From Rhizobium sp. NFR03 (lineage in GTDB: Bacteria; Pseudomonadota; Alphaproteobacteria; Rhizobiales; Rhizobiaceae), in contig NZ_FOGR01000001.1 in the NCBI RefSeq assembly GCF_900111275.1, forward strand, positions 806,001-870,000: DNA of 64,000 nucleotides. Direction: 5' to 3'. The translations under genes were made by a program, and so were the position numbers. The notes below the pieces were generated by a model, which was not told where the DNA came from, made no database searches, and was given only the letters and a program-made list of their open reading frames with translations. Positions 1 through 8,473 of the stretch are shown piece after piece; positions within the stretch are counted from its first letter, which is position 1, and every line of letters begins with the position of its first letter.

Positions 1-12
1 CTTGTCGCCCAT
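1..12 (-). CDS. Start of an unidentified gene leaving the left edge
   Basis: Only the first four codons (Met-Gly-Asp-Lys) are in the window. A GGAG ribosome binding site lies 7 nt before the ATG. It is in the same orientation as tonB, 149 bp downstream of its stop, and has its own AT-rich leader with a TGA-N9-TCA box at 103-117. By position it should be an iron-responsive gene, perhaps linked to haem uptake. Four residues are too few to name it. Confidence 0.5.
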
Positions 13-102
13 GGTGGATCTCCGGGTTCCCGCGGGCACGTCTCGCGCCGCTTCTTCTACAGCGACCCTAGTAAACTTGATAAACCGAGTAAAGTTAAAA
101 CA

Positions 103-117
103 TGATAGTTTTTGTCA
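103..117. promoter_or_regulatory. Putative IRO box (RirA-type iron operator)
   Basis: TGA, nine bases, TCA in an AT-rich stretch between the tonB stop and the gene at the left edge. TGA-N9-TCA is the IRO motif bound by the iron repressor RirA in Rhizobiaceae. A second exact match lies at 1689-1703 in the same cluster. Confidence 0.6.
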
Positions 118-161
118 TATTTTAATGCCCCGAAGTTTTTGGCATCGACGACACAAAAAAA

Positions 162-1115
162 TCATCGCGTGAAAGAAATGGGAACTGTGAACAGCCAGGT
201 CGATTTGCCCGAAGCCTCGGGAATTTTCGGGGATCTCATACGCCGTGCGGCATCAAGGGCTGCGGAGTCGAGCACCTGCGATCCGCTGCTCTTGGTCACT
301 CTCGGGCCGCTCACGCTGCCATTTGCAGCGACCACAAACTGGACCTGGACCACACCCTTCACGCCCTTGCTCTCGGCGCGCGAAGGATAACGGAGCGCGC
401 GGTGCAGAGCTGTACGCACCTTGCCTTCGAAGTTCGAGAACGACGCATTGCCCGCCGAACTCGCTCTCGTACCCTTGCCGCTGGTGGTCGCCGTTGCCAG
501 TTCCGAGCCGTCTGACCGGCCCTTGTTGTTCCGCGCCTCCGCCGTACCGTCCTTGCCGGCCTTCACGGCCTCCGGCTTCTTTTTCGGTTTTTCCGCCTCG
601 GCCTTCTTCACAAAAGCGGGCTTCACAGGCGCAGGCTTGCGCGCCGGCGGCTTCTCCGCCACTTCCGGCGGCGTTTCGGGACGCGTCTCCGGAATGACCG
701 TTGCCACCGGCGGAAGCGAAGCGATCACCTCGGGCTCATCGGCAATGACGGGTGGCTGCGCATCCGCGGGAAGAATGACGTCGGCCTCGGTCGGGACCGT
801 TTCCGGCACCACTTCGGAAACCGTCTCGGTCGGTGTCGTCGGCATCACTGTCTCGGCTTCGGCTTCGGTCGTTTCAGGCTCGAGCGCGGCAACCTCTTCA
901 GGCGGTGTATCCACCGGGGTAATCGTATCGGAGATCGTGCCGGACTCAATCGTATCCTCGAACGCGTTTCCGAGAATGGCGAGTTCCATCTCTTCGCCCC
1001 CCTGCGTAGCGGCAAAGGGCGGTGGCGGCGCGTCCGGCAGGAAGGCGATCGCCGCACCGGCATGGGCCGCTACCGAGACTGACAGGGCCAGAGCCCATTT
1101 CGCCGCTTTCTTCAT
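162..1115 (-). CDS. tonB: TonB energy-transducing protein
   Basis: 317 residues. It would couple the inner-membrane proton motive force (through ExbB/ExbD) to TonB-dependent outer-membrane receptors, here probably the haem receptor. An N-terminal membrane anchor (residues 5-26) is followed by a long Pro/Glu/Thr- and Lys-rich periplasm-spanning region (about 30-210) and a C-terminal TonB domain (about 230-317) with the pattern LRYPSRAESKGVKGVVQVQF. The ATG at 1115 is preferred to an upstream TTG (1127) because a GGAA lies 6 nt before it. It is 43 nt downstream of the secreted-protein gene and is probably cotranscribed with it, divergent from hmuSTUV. exbB/exbD are not in the window. Confidence 0.9.
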   Translation of the reverse strand: MKKAAKWALALSVSVAAHAGAAIAFLPDAPPPPFAATQGGEEMELAILGNAFEDTIESGTISDTITPVDTPPEEVAALEPETTEAEAETVMPTTPTETVSEVVPETVPTEADVILPADAQPPVIADEPEVIASLPPVATVIPETRPETPPEVAEKPPARKPAPVKPAFVKKAEAEKPKKKPEAVKAGKDGTAEARNNKGRSDGSELATATTSGKGTRASSAGNASFSNFEGKVRTALHRALRYPSRAESKGVKGVVQVQFVVAANGSVSGPRVTKSSGSQVLDSAALDAARRMRSPKIPEASGKSTWLFTVPISFTR

Positions 1116-1158
1116 CGCGTGTTCCAATCCTTCCTGACGTGGCGTCCCGCTTCCTGCC

Positions 1159-1605
1159 TCAGCCCTTCAACTCCACCGGCGACTTGGAGCCGGTCCGCAG
1201 ACCTTGCATGCAAGCGCTCTTGTCGATGCCCTCGCCGGTGCAGACCGGAGCGTCGTTTATCAGCAAGCTGCCGAGCGCATCGCATTTCGTTCCCGCCAGA
1301 TCGAACTGCCGAACCTTCGTCTTGCCAGCCGGCAGATCGCGAAAATCGAGCACCGCCATGCGCTCGACGCGTCCCTTCTGGTCGAACAGCACGAATTCGA
1401 ACGATACCTTGGAGAGCGGCTGCGCCAGATCGTTGCCGGCAACGAAGGTCAGCTTGCAGCCGCGCTCGGAGGTCGCAACATCGTTCAACTCCACCGAAAG
1501 CCCGGCAGCGGCAGTTTCAGTGCCCTGGGCAAGGACGGGCGCGAACGACGTCATCAGCGCGAGCGAGGAAAAGGCGACGATGGACGACAAGGGACGGCGG
1601 ATCAT
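1159..1605 (-). CDS. Small secreted protein of the tonB operon
   Basis: 148 residues with a classical Sec signal peptide: an N-terminal RR pair, a hydrophobic core, and a likely cut after VLAQ at about residue 27. The mature part has four cysteines, in ERGC, GTKC, APVC and KSAC, which could form two disulfides in the periplasm. I do not recognise the family. It is first in the tonB transcript and starts opposite hmuS across a 173-bp region with a RirA-type box, so iron control is likely. The start at 1605 has a GGAG 8 nt upstream; the longer in-frame start at 1668 would bury the signal peptide. Confidence 0.75.
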   Translation of the reverse strand: MIRRPLSSIVAFSSLALMTSFAPVLAQGTETAAAGLSVELNDVATSERGCKLTFVAGNDLAQPLSKVSFEFVLFDQKGRVERMAVLDFRDLPAGKTKVRQFDLAGTKCDALGSLLINDAPVCTGEGIDKSACMQGLRTGSKSPVELKG

Positions 1606-1688
1606 GGTGCGGAACTCCGGTACGATGGTCTGGCCGGCACGTCGTCCACTCGGGAACGTTGCTGGCATATTGCGTCCATATTAAAAGA

Positions 1689-1703
1689 TGAGTTATGAAG
1701 TCA
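1689..1703. promoter_or_regulatory. Putative IRO box in the tonB-hmuS divergent promoter region
   Basis: TGA-GTTATGAAG-TCA, an exact TGA-N9-TCA, between the divergent starts at 1605 and 1779. Rhizobial hmu and tonB genes are known to be iron-repressed. The site could serve both directions. Confidence 0.65.
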
Positions 1704-1778
1704 AGATAGGAGCGCCCGGATCACCCCGAAAAGCGGCGTCTCTGGACCGAAACAGCCACCAGAACCAGGCAGCGAATC

Positions 1779-2834
1779 ATGACCGAACCGAACCGTCCTT
1801 CTCCCGCAGATATCCGCGCCTACCGGGCCGAACACCCGAAGATGCGCGAGCGCGAGATTGCCGCACAGCTCGGTATCTCGGAAGCAGCCCTGATCGCGGC
1901 CGAATGCGGGCTGACGGCAATCCGCATCGACTCGGACGCCAACCGCCTTCTGGAGTTCGCACCGCAGCTGGGGGAAGTCATGGCGCTGACCCGCAACGAG
2001 AGCGCCGTTCACGAGAAGATCGGCGTCTTCGAAACACCGAAGACCGGCAAGGGTTCCTCCATCGTTCTTGGCGAGAACATCGACCTGCGCGTCTTTCCGG
2101 GTGCATGGGCGCACGCTTTCGCCGTCACCAAGACGGATGGCGAGGACGTTCGCCGCAGCCTGCAATATTTCGACCGCCAAGGCACCGCCGTCCACAAGGT
2201 TCACCTGCGCCCGGCCTCCAACCTCGAAGCCTATCACCGCCTTGTGAAGGAATTTGCGGTAGAAGATCAGTCGCAGACCTTCACGGCAGAAGCGCCGTCA
2301 CCTGTCGCAGCCGCCGAGACCGAAGCCCCGGATCTCGAAGGCCTGCGCGATGGCTGGAGCCGGATGACGGACACGCATCAGTTTCATGGCTTGCTGCGCA
2401 AGCTGAAGATCGAGCGCCGTGCGGCCCTGCATGCGATCGGCGAAGATTATGCCTGGCAGCTCGACGGCAGCGCCGTCGAGGCGATGATGCGCGGCTCTGC
2501 CGAGGTCGCCCTCCCGCTGATGTGCTTCGTCGGCAATCAGGGCATCATCCAGATCCATTCCGGCCCGGTCGAGAACATCAAGACCATGGGCCCGTGGCTT
2601 AACGTCATGGACCCGACCTTCCACCTGCATCTGCGCACGGATCAGCTCGCCGAGATCTGGGCGGTGCGCAAGCCGACAGCCGATGGCCACGTGACGTCGC
2701 TGGAGGCGCTGGACGCCCGTGGCGAAATGGTCATCCAGTTCTTCGGCAAGCGCAAGGAAGGCGTCGCCGAACGCGAGGAATGGCGCTCCATCATGGAAGC
2801 CCTGCCCCGCCTCGATCTCACCGTCGCTGCCTGA
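1779..2834 (+). CDS. hmuS: Haem-degrading/haem-trafficking factor HmuS
   Basis: 351 residues, the usual length for the HemS/HmuS/ChuS family: two repeated haem-binding halves joined by a linker (about residues 168-190). These cytoplasmic proteins take haem from the importer and pass it on or degrade it to release iron. The N-terminal ADIRAYRAEHPKMREREIA segment is typical. It is first in hmuSTUV, 11 nt before hmuT, downstream of a RirA-type box. No hmuP-like small gene is visible in front of it, unlike the hmuP-hmuSTUV arrangement of some rhizobia. Confidence 0.93.
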   Translation: MTEPNRPSPADIRAYRAEHPKMREREIAAQLGISEAALIAAECGLTAIRIDSDANRLLEFAPQLGEVMALTRNESAVHEKIGVFETPKTGKGSSIVLGENIDLRVFPGAWAHAFAVTKTDGEDVRRSLQYFDRQGTAVHKVHLRPASNLEAYHRLVKEFAVEDQSQTFTAEAPSPVAAAETEAPDLEGLRDGWSRMTDTHQFHGLLRKLKIERRAALHAIGEDYAWQLDGSAVEAMMRGSAEVALPLMCFVGNQGIIQIHSGPVENIKTMGPWLNVMDPTFHLHLRTDQLAEIWAVRKPTADGHVTSLEALDARGEMVIQFFGKRKEGVAEREEWRSIMEALPRLDLTVAA

Positions 2835-2845
2835 AGGACCGTCTT

Positions 2846-3763
2846 ATGACCCTGCGCCTCGACCACCGGCTGCGCGCCAGTCTTGCGCCTCTCAGTCTCG
2901 CTTTCCTCATTCTCGCGGCTCCTCTCGCCTCTGCACCGGCCGTGGCGCAGGAGGCCAAGCCCATCGACACGTCCCGTCTTGTTTCGGTCGGGGGAGACGT
3001 CACGGAGATCATCTATGCGCTCGGCGAGGAGAAGCGGCTGGTCGGGCGCGACTCCACCAGCATCTATCCCGAAGCGGCGACGAAGGTCCCGGATGTCGGC
3101 TACATGCGCCAGCTCTCGCCGGAAGGCATCATGGCGACGAACCCGACGGCCATCCTGGCCGTCGAGGGCAGCGGTCCGCCCGAGACGCTTGCCGTTCTGA
3201 AAAACGCCGCCATCCCCATGGAAACCGTGCCGGAACGCTATGATGGCGCAGGCATCGTCGCCAAGATCGAGCGCGTCGGCGCCGTCCTCGGTGTCGAGGA
3301 CAAGGCAAGCGCGCTGGCAGCTACGGTCAAGACCGATCTCGATGCCGCCGTGGCCGCCGCCGATGCCCGCCCGGGAGCCGAGCGCAAGCGCGTGCTCTTC
3401 ATCCTCAGCATGCAGGGCGGCAAGATCATGGCGGCAGGCAAGGGCACGGCGGCCGATGCCATCGTCGAGCTCTCGGGCGCCATCAACGCGACGGACACGT
3501 TCCCGGGCTACAAGCCCGTCACCGACGAGGCGATCATCGAGGCAAAACCGGATCTCGTGCTGATGATGACGCGCGGCGGCTCGCACAGCGCCTCCGACGA
3601 GGAGGTCTTCAAGCAGCCGGCCCTCGCGCTCACGCCTGCCGCTGCCAGCAAGAGCGTTATCCGCATGGACGGTCTCCATCTGCTCGGTTTCGGCCCTCGC
3701 ACCGCCAGCGCCGTGCGCGAACTGAACGGCGCGATCTACGGAAAAGCGAATGCATCCCAGTAA
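2846..3763 (+). CDS. hmuT: Periplasmic haem-binding protein HmuT
   Basis: 305 residues. Sec signal peptide (residues 1-32, ending AVAQ), then a class III periplasmic binding fold: RLVSVGGDVTEIIYALG at the start of the mature domain, and VGYMRQLSPEGIMATNPTAI containing the tyrosine that usually ligates haem in this family. It delivers haem to HmuUV. The ATG at 2846 follows a GAAGGA site; an in-frame ATG at 2780 lies inside hmuS and would destroy the signal peptide. Its 3' end overlaps hmuU by 14 nt. Confidence 0.93.
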   Translation: MTLRLDHRLRASLAPLSLAFLILAAPLASAPAVAQEAKPIDTSRLVSVGGDVTEIIYALGEEKRLVGRDSTSIYPEAATKVPDVGYMRQLSPEGIMATNPTAILAVEGSGPPETLAVLKNAAIPMETVPERYDGAGIVAKIERVGAVLGVEDKASALAATVKTDLDAAVAAADARPGAERKRVLFILSMQGGKIMAAGKGTAADAIVELSGAINATDTFPGYKPVTDEAIIEAKPDLVLMMTRGGSHSASDEEVFKQPALALTPAAASKSVIRMDGLHLLGFGPRTASAVRELNGAIYGKANASQ

Positions 3764-4922
3764 GGCCGTCACGGGCGATTTCACGGCCCCAGAGCCGCGG
3801 CAGACCCAGCGTCAGCAAAGGCCCCCCGCGCCGCGTCTCTCGCCCCTCGCCGGCATTCGCGCGGATTGGGCTGCGGGCGATCGCTCGCGCCTCGCCCGTC
3901 TCCTGATCGTGGCTCTTGTCGGTGTTACCATTCTTGCTTTCGGCGCCTCGGTCATGACCGGTGCCGCCGATGCGTCGATCGGCAACCTGCTGCGCTGGCT
4001 GACCGGCACGGAAACCGCGGAGGCCGCACTCAGCCTGCGCGATCGCATCATCATCCTCGACATCCGCCTGCCTCGCGCTTTCATGGGCTTGCTGGTGGGC
4101 GCGGCCCTTGCCGTTTCGGGCGCGGTGATGCAGGGCCTGTTCCGCAATCCTCTGGCCGATCCAGGCCTCGTCGGCATTTCGGCTGGCGCCAGTCTTGGTG
4201 CGGTTCTGACCATCGTCCTCGGTGCATCCCTGCTCGGTCCGGTCTTTGCTCTCGTGGGAGTCTATGCCTTGCCTGTTGCAGCTTTCCTCGGTGCACTGAT
4301 CGCTACATTTCTTCTGTACCGGATCGCCACGCGCGGCGGGCAGACCTCGGTCGCCACCATGCTGCTTGCTGGCGTTGCCCTTGCTGCTCTCGCAAATGCC
4401 GTCACCGGTGTCCTCATCTTCGTCGCCGACGACAAGCAGTTGCGCGACCTGACCTTCTGGGGCCTCGGCTCGCTTGCCGGCGCCAGCTGGACGAAAATCG
4501 CCGGTGCCGCCCCCATTATTGTGCTCTCGCTCGCCGTCGTGCCGTTCCTCGCGCGTGGCCTGAACGCCCTGACGCTCGGCGAAGCCGCTGCCTTTCATAT
4601 GGGCGTTCCCGTGCAGCGCCTGAAGACGGTGGCCGTCGTCACCGTCGCCGCCTCCACCGGGGCGGCCGTTGCGGTCAGCGGCGGCATCGGCTTCGTCGGC
4701 ATCGTCGTTCCGCATGTGCTGCGCCTCCTGATCGGCCCGGACAATCGCTATCTCCTGCCCGCCTCCGCCCTCCTCGGCGGCACGCTGCTGATCGTCGCCG
4801 ACATGGTCGCTCGTACCATCGTACCGCCGGCCGAATTGCCGATCGGCATCATCACCGCCTTTGCGGGCGCTCCGTTCTTTCTCTGGATCCTGCTGCGCGG
4901 CCGCACGCAGATGGGCTTGTGA
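3750..4922 (+). CDS. hmuU: Haem ABC transporter permease HmuU
   Basis: 390 residues, FecCD/BtuC-type permease with about 10 membrane segments from residue 50 on. The motif RDRIIILDIRLPRAFMGLLV and the glycine-rich cytoplasmic loop GISAGASLG are typical. It forms the inner-membrane channel with HmuV, fed by HmuT. The N-terminal ~45 residues are Pro/Arg/Gln-rich and hydrophilic. The start overlaps the end of hmuT, indicating translational coupling. Confidence 0.93.
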   Translation: MHPSKAVTGDFTAPEPRQTQRQQRPPAPRLSPLAGIRADWAAGDRSRLARLLIVALVGVTILAFGASVMTGAADASIGNLLRWLTGTETAEAALSLRDRIIILDIRLPRAFMGLLVGAALAVSGAVMQGLFRNPLADPGLVGISAGASLGAVLTIVLGASLLGPVFALVGVYALPVAAFLGALIATFLLYRIATRGGQTSVATMLLAGVALAALANAVTGVLIFVADDKQLRDLTFWGLGSLAGASWTKIAGAAPIIVLSLAVVPFLARGLNALTLGEAAAFHMGVPVQRLKTVAVVTVAASTGAAVAVSGGIGFVGIVVPHVLRLLIGPDNRYLLPASALLGGTLLIVADMVARTIVPPAELPIGIITAFAGAPFFLWILLRGRTQMGL

Positions 4923-4927
4923 CACCG

Positions 4928-5740
4928 ATGATCGAAGCGCTCGACGTGAATGTCCGCCTTGGCACCAAGGCTGTGCTTAATGATGTCTGCCTGACCGCCC
5001 GGGCGGGAGAACTGACGGCGATCGTAGGCCCGAACGGCTCCGGCAAGACGACCACGATGAAAGCGCTGGCCGGCGAGATCGCCTGCGACGGGCGAGTCCT
5101 CATCGGCGGCGACGACATCCGCAGCCTCAAGCCATGGCAACTGGCCACCCGCCGTGCCGTTCTCCCACAGGCAAGCGTCATTTCCTTTCCCTTCACCGTG
5201 CGCGAGATCGTGCGGATGGGCCTGACCGTCGGCGCATCCACGACGCGCGCAAACGGCACGCCAGCCGATCCCGGCCTCGTGGACCGCGTCACGCAGGATG
5301 CTCTCGAAGCCGTCGATCTCGGCGGTTTTGCGGGACGCTTCTATCAGGAGCTTTCCGGCGGCGAGCAGCAACGCGTGCAGCTTGCCCGCGCGCTCAGCCA
5401 GATCTGGGAGCCGGTGCGCGACGGACGTCCGGCCTTCCTGCTGCTCGACGAGCCTGTGTCCAGCCTCGACATCCGCCACCAGCTGACCATCATGCGGCTA
5501 GCCGCCGACTACTGCCGGCGCGGCGGTGGCGTGGTCACCATCATGCACGATCTCAACCTCACAGCGATGTTCGCAGATCACATCGTCATGATGAAGGACG
5601 GGCGTGTCGTTACAGCGGGTGCTCCCGCGGCCATCATGACGGACGAGATGATGGAAACGGTTTTTGGCTGCCCGATGCGTGTCAGCGCCTTGCCACCAGC
5701 CGGCATCCCCTTCGTCCTGCCGCAAACCACGGCCTTGTAG
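4928..5740 (+). CDS. hmuV: Haem ABC transporter ATP-binding protein HmuV
   Basis: 270 residues. Walker A GPNGSGKTT near residue 36, signature LSGGEQQRVQLARAL near 140, Walker B LLLDEP near 175 followed by SSLD, and the H-loop IMHDLN. It powers HmuU. The reading frame is open far upstream inside hmuU in another frame, but the ABC domain starts at MIEALDVNVRLG. An in-frame GTG at 4919 overlapping the hmuU stop is an alternative start. Last gene of the operon. Confidence 0.93.
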   Translation: MIEALDVNVRLGTKAVLNDVCLTARAGELTAIVGPNGSGKTTTMKALAGEIACDGRVLIGGDDIRSLKPWQLATRRAVLPQASVISFPFTVREIVRMGLTVGASTTRANGTPADPGLVDRVTQDALEAVDLGGFAGRFYQELSGGEQQRVQLARALSQIWEPVRDGRPAFLLLDEPVSSLDIRHQLTIMRLAADYCRRGGGVVTIMHDLNLTAMFADHIVMMKDGRVVTAGAPAAIMTDEMMETVFGCPMRVSALPPAGIPFVLPQTTAL

Positions 5741-5795
5741 ACACCCTCCTCCACTCTTCGCTTTCGCCAAACGAAGCGTGAGAGCAGCCCTGACG

Positions 5796-5820
5796 GGAAC
5801 AAAAGACTGCTCTCCGCGTT
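5796..5820 (+). promoter_or_regulatory. EcfG-type promoter upstream of the DUF883 gene
   Basis: GGAAC (5796-5800), 16-bp spacer, CGTT (5817-5820): an exact match to the alphaproteobacterial EcfG (sigma-EcfG/RpoE2) consensus GGAAC-N16/17-CGTT. The start codon of the next gene is 65 nt downstream. Confidence 0.75.
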
Positions 5821-5885
5821 TGCGGTGCACAAGGTCGGTATGTTCCGGCCGACGTCGTCGAACCCGCGGCAACAAGGAGTAAATC

Positions 5886-6245
5886 ATGTCTTTCGGTCTC
5901 TTTTCCAGCTCGTCCAGCCGCAAGCGCCAGCATCTGATAGGTAGTGCCATCGAGGACCAGTTGAGCGATCTGCGCAGCGATATCGCTTCGCTCGCCAATC
6001 TCGTGTCGAAGCGCGGCAACAAGGCAAGCAACATGCTTTCCTCGCGCGCGAGCGACGTTCGCGGTCAGGCCGAGACCGGCCTCTCCGACATGATGGACGG
6101 CGCTGAACAGCTGCTCTCCGACCTCCGCCATCGTTACGCGTCCACGGAGCGCCAGGTACGCCACACGGTACGCGAACATCCCCTCGCCACCGTCGGCGCC
6201 ATTGCTGCACTTGGCATCGCCGTCATCGCGCTTTCGCGCCGTTAA
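5886..6245 (+). CDS. DUF883/ElaB-YqjD-like membrane-anchored protein
   Basis: 119 residues. A soluble, helical N-terminal part (residues 15-95, Ser/Arg/Asp-rich) ends in a single C-terminal membrane segment, REHPLATVGAIAALGIAVIAL, the layout of the DUF883 family. Members in enterobacteria are stress-induced and tether to the inner membrane, some binding ribosomes; the function here is unknown. An AAGGAG site lies 5 nt before the ATG. The perfect EcfG promoter just upstream puts it in the general stress regulon. Confidence 0.85.
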   Translation: MSFGLFSSSSSRKRQHLIGSAIEDQLSDLRSDIASLANLVSKRGNKASNMLSSRASDVRGQAETGLSDMMDGAEQLLSDLRHRYASTERQVRHTVREHPLATVGAIAALGIAVIALSRR

Positions 6246-6315
6246 GGCCCGGCTTCGATTTAGGATGCCGTCCCTCCCCGAGGGGCGGCTTTTCAGGGTT
6301 TGAGGGAGAATCTGC

Positions 6316-6738
6316 ATGGGGTCTTTGGCGGCATTACTGTCAGGCGTCGTACTCACTGATATATCAACGGTTGTTGCACGGACGAAACGCAACGCCATCT
6401 TTATGGCGATTGCCGGCGTTTTCTTTCTGACGGCCTATGTTTTCCTGCTTGTCGCCGGCACCATCGCGCTATCGGATGCCTATGGCATGATCCCGGCAAC
6501 GCTCATCATGGGCGGCGTCTTCATCGCCATCGCTGTCGTCCTCTTCATCATCATGTCGGCTATGGCTTCGGCCGAGAAGCGTCGCGCCGCCGAGCGCCGC
6601 CGCCAGTCGCAGCTGAAGACCAATGTCGCCATGACCACGGCTCTGACCGTCTTCCGACGCAAGCCTCTGGTGGCCGCAGGTGTTGCCATGGCCGTCGGCG
6701 CCCTTCTTGGTGTTACCCGCGGTCGTCACGACGACTGA
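6316..6738 (+). CDS. Phage-holin-superfamily-like small membrane protein
   Basis: 140 residues with two adjacent membrane segments (about 29-51 and 58-82), then a strongly basic stretch (EKRRAAERRRQSQLK) and a further hydrophobic Ala/Gly-rich segment (about 115-132). Rhizobiales genomes often place such holin-like proteins after a DUF883 gene. No phage genes are nearby, so holin function is unlikely. It lies 70 nt after the DUF883 gene with a GAGGGAGA site, probably in the same stress-induced transcript, and ends before a terminator. Confidence 0.75.
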   Translation: MGSLAALLSGVVLTDISTVVARTKRNAIFMAIAGVFFLTAYVFLLVAGTIALSDAYGMIPATLIMGGVFIAIAVVLFIIMSAMASAEKRRAAERRRQSQLKTNVAMTTALTVFRRKPLVAAGVAMAVGALLGVTRGRHDD

Positions 6739-6761
6739 GCATCGGCAACAGAAACCACACG

Positions 6762-6787
6762 AAAAAGGCCCTTCCGGGGCCTTTTTT
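6762..6787. terminator. Bidirectional rho-independent terminator
   Basis: AAAAAGGCCC, short loop, GGGCC followed by a run of six T. It separates two convergent units: the holin-like gene (plus, ends 6738) and the HWE kinase (minus, ends 6810). The A-run on one side and T-run on the other allow termination in both directions. Confidence 0.85.
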
Positions 6788-6809
6788 GTATCTGGAACAG
6801 GCACACGTT

Positions 6810-8306
6810 CTACAACGGCAACCTGACGAGAGCCGTCACGCCTGCTGGCAGATACTCCACCTTCACCGAGCTGCCCATGACCTTATCAAGGCTGCGCTCG
6901 ATCAGGATGGAGCCAAAACCACGGCGACCCGGCTCTTTTACCCCGGGACCGCCCACTTCCGTCCATGTCAGGTTGAGGATACGTCCCGTTTCCTCCTGAT
7001 GGCCGCGCGCCGTGATAACGATCCGGCCGTCGGGCACCGAGAGAGCCCCGTATTTATAGGCGTTCGTTGCCAGTTCGTGCAGAACGAGACCGAGACCCAC
7101 AGCCTGATCGGGCCCGAGAAGGATCTCGTCCTTATGGATTTCGATCTGGGCCTCATAATCGCGCACATGCGGCGAAAGCTGCTTCTTGAGCAAGGCCGAC
7201 AACCGGATCTCTCCCCATTCATGGTCGGAGAGCAGACCATGCGCTTCGGAGATCGCCTGCAGGCGTCCGGCGAAAGCGGTCATGAATTCCTGTGGATCGC
7301 TCGTCTGCCGCAAGGTCTGCCGGGCCAGCGATTGCAGCATGGCGAGCGTGTTCTTGACCCGGTGATTGAGTTCCCGCAGCAGCAGACGCGTTCGCTGTGT
7401 TGTAGACTGCTCCGCGGTCACGTCGATATTGACACCGAGAAAACTCTTCGGCTTGCCCGCGGCATCGCGCTCGTGCACCCGCCCGCGCCCCAGGACCCAG
7501 CGGCCCGTGGTCTCCACGCGGAACGTGCTGGCATATTCGGCATCCTCGGTCATCGCGGCACGAAGGCTGGCCAGCATGCCGACGCGATCCTCAGGATGAA
7601 TGAGGCCGATGATGTCGCGGGCGCTCATGGTCGTCACGGTCATGCCGAACATCCGCGACATCGCCGCATTGCATGTCACCTGACCCGTTTCCGCATCCCA
7701 GAGCCAGCTGCCCACATTCGCCGCTTCGAGCGCTTGCGCATGCCTCTTTTCATCACGCGACAGCACCTCGGCACGTGCCGCGCGAACGCGCGCATCCTCC
7801 TTGAAGCTCATCAGGCGTGATGCGATACGTGCAAGCCGCTGCAACTGAAGGGTCAGGGCCTCGGGCACATCGATGCGCACGACCCGGTCGATGACGCAGA
7901 TCATGCCCACGGCATGCCCCTCCACCAGCAGGGGCGCGCCGGCATAGAAACGCACGCCATCCGTCACGCAGGGCTGGGTGGCGAACCGTGGATCCCTTGC
8001 CGCATCGTGCACGACAAACGGCGCCAGCGGATGGGTTGCGACCGCATGGGCGCCGAAACAGGTAAAGGCATCGACGTCGGAAATGTCCGTACCCACGCGA
8101 GCGACAACCCACTCGCGTCGGTCGTCGATGAGCGTCAGCAGCGCCACGGGAGCATCAAAGATGCCGGCGGCAACCTCCACGATCTCCTGGAACTCGGCCG
8201 AAACACCCGGACGCCCCGGTTGAAGCGACCGCAAGGCTGAGAGTCTGCGTTTATCCAGAATGACCGCGGGGACATCTGGCTGCAAATCCGGTTTCGTCTC
8301 AGTCAT
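6810..8306 (-). CDS. HWE-family histidine kinase with GAF and PAS domains
   Basis: 498 residues. N-terminal GAF-like domain (about 30-165; FGAHAVATHPLAPFVVHDAARDPRF), a PAS/PAC domain (about 185-300; NVGSWLWDAETGQVTCNAA), then an HWE kinase core: H-box RELNHRVKNTLAMLQ near 313, N-box ALHELATNAYKYGAL and the diagnostic WTEVGGP. No transmembrane segment, so a cytoplasmic sensor. HWE kinases commonly phosphorylate PhyR in alphaproteobacteria; its place next to ecfG-nepR/phyR supports that role here, as inference. The ATG at 8306 is chosen for spacing from CAGGCGA; 8312 is possible. Confidence 0.88.
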   Translation of the reverse strand: MTETKPDLQPDVPAVILDKRRLSALRSLQPGRPGVSAEFQEIVEVAAGIFDAPVALLTLIDDRREWVVARVGTDISDVDAFTCFGAHAVATHPLAPFVVHDAARDPRFATQPCVTDGVRFYAGAPLLVEGHAVGMICVIDRVVRIDVPEALTLQLQRLARIASRLMSFKEDARVRAARAEVLSRDEKRHAQALEAANVGSWLWDAETGQVTCNAAMSRMFGMTVTTMSARDIIGLIHPEDRVGMLASLRAAMTEDAEYASTFRVETTGRWVLGRGRVHERDAAGKPKSFLGVNIDVTAEQSTTQRTRLLLRELNHRVKNTLAMLQSLARQTLRQTSDPQEFMTAFAGRLQAISEAHGLLSDHEWGEIRLSALLKKQLSPHVRDYEAQIEIHKDEILLGPDQAVGLGLVLHELATNAYKYGALSVPDGRIVITARGHQEETGRILNLTWTEVGGPGVKEPGRRGFGSILIERSLDKVMGSSVKVEYLPAGVTALVRLPL

Positions 8307-8426
8307 CAACATTCGCCTGCGGCATCCCCAGGACCTAGGAATGGTCGGCGGGGTTGAATCGGTTCGACCGGAATCTGCATGATCCTGCGCGCGACAGCAA
8401 TGGAGAAAGGCGCAAAGTCAGCATTC

Positions 8427-8446
8427 GGCGCATCCGAAGATGCGCC
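8427..8446 (-). terminator. Hairpin downstream of ecfG
   Basis: An 8-bp perfect stem GGCGCATC/GATGCGCC with a TTCG tetraloop on the minus strand, 28 nt past the ecfG stop. There is no U-run, so it may be a processing or Rho-assisted end. Confidence 0.4.
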
Positions 8447-8473
8447 GACGATGGTTGCATGGGTGCCGAACGC

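Noticed and set aside
6316-6738. Phage holin as sign of a prophage
   Set aside because: No other phage genes, integrase or att-like repeats nearby; such holin-like proteins are common housekeeping genes in Rhizobiales.
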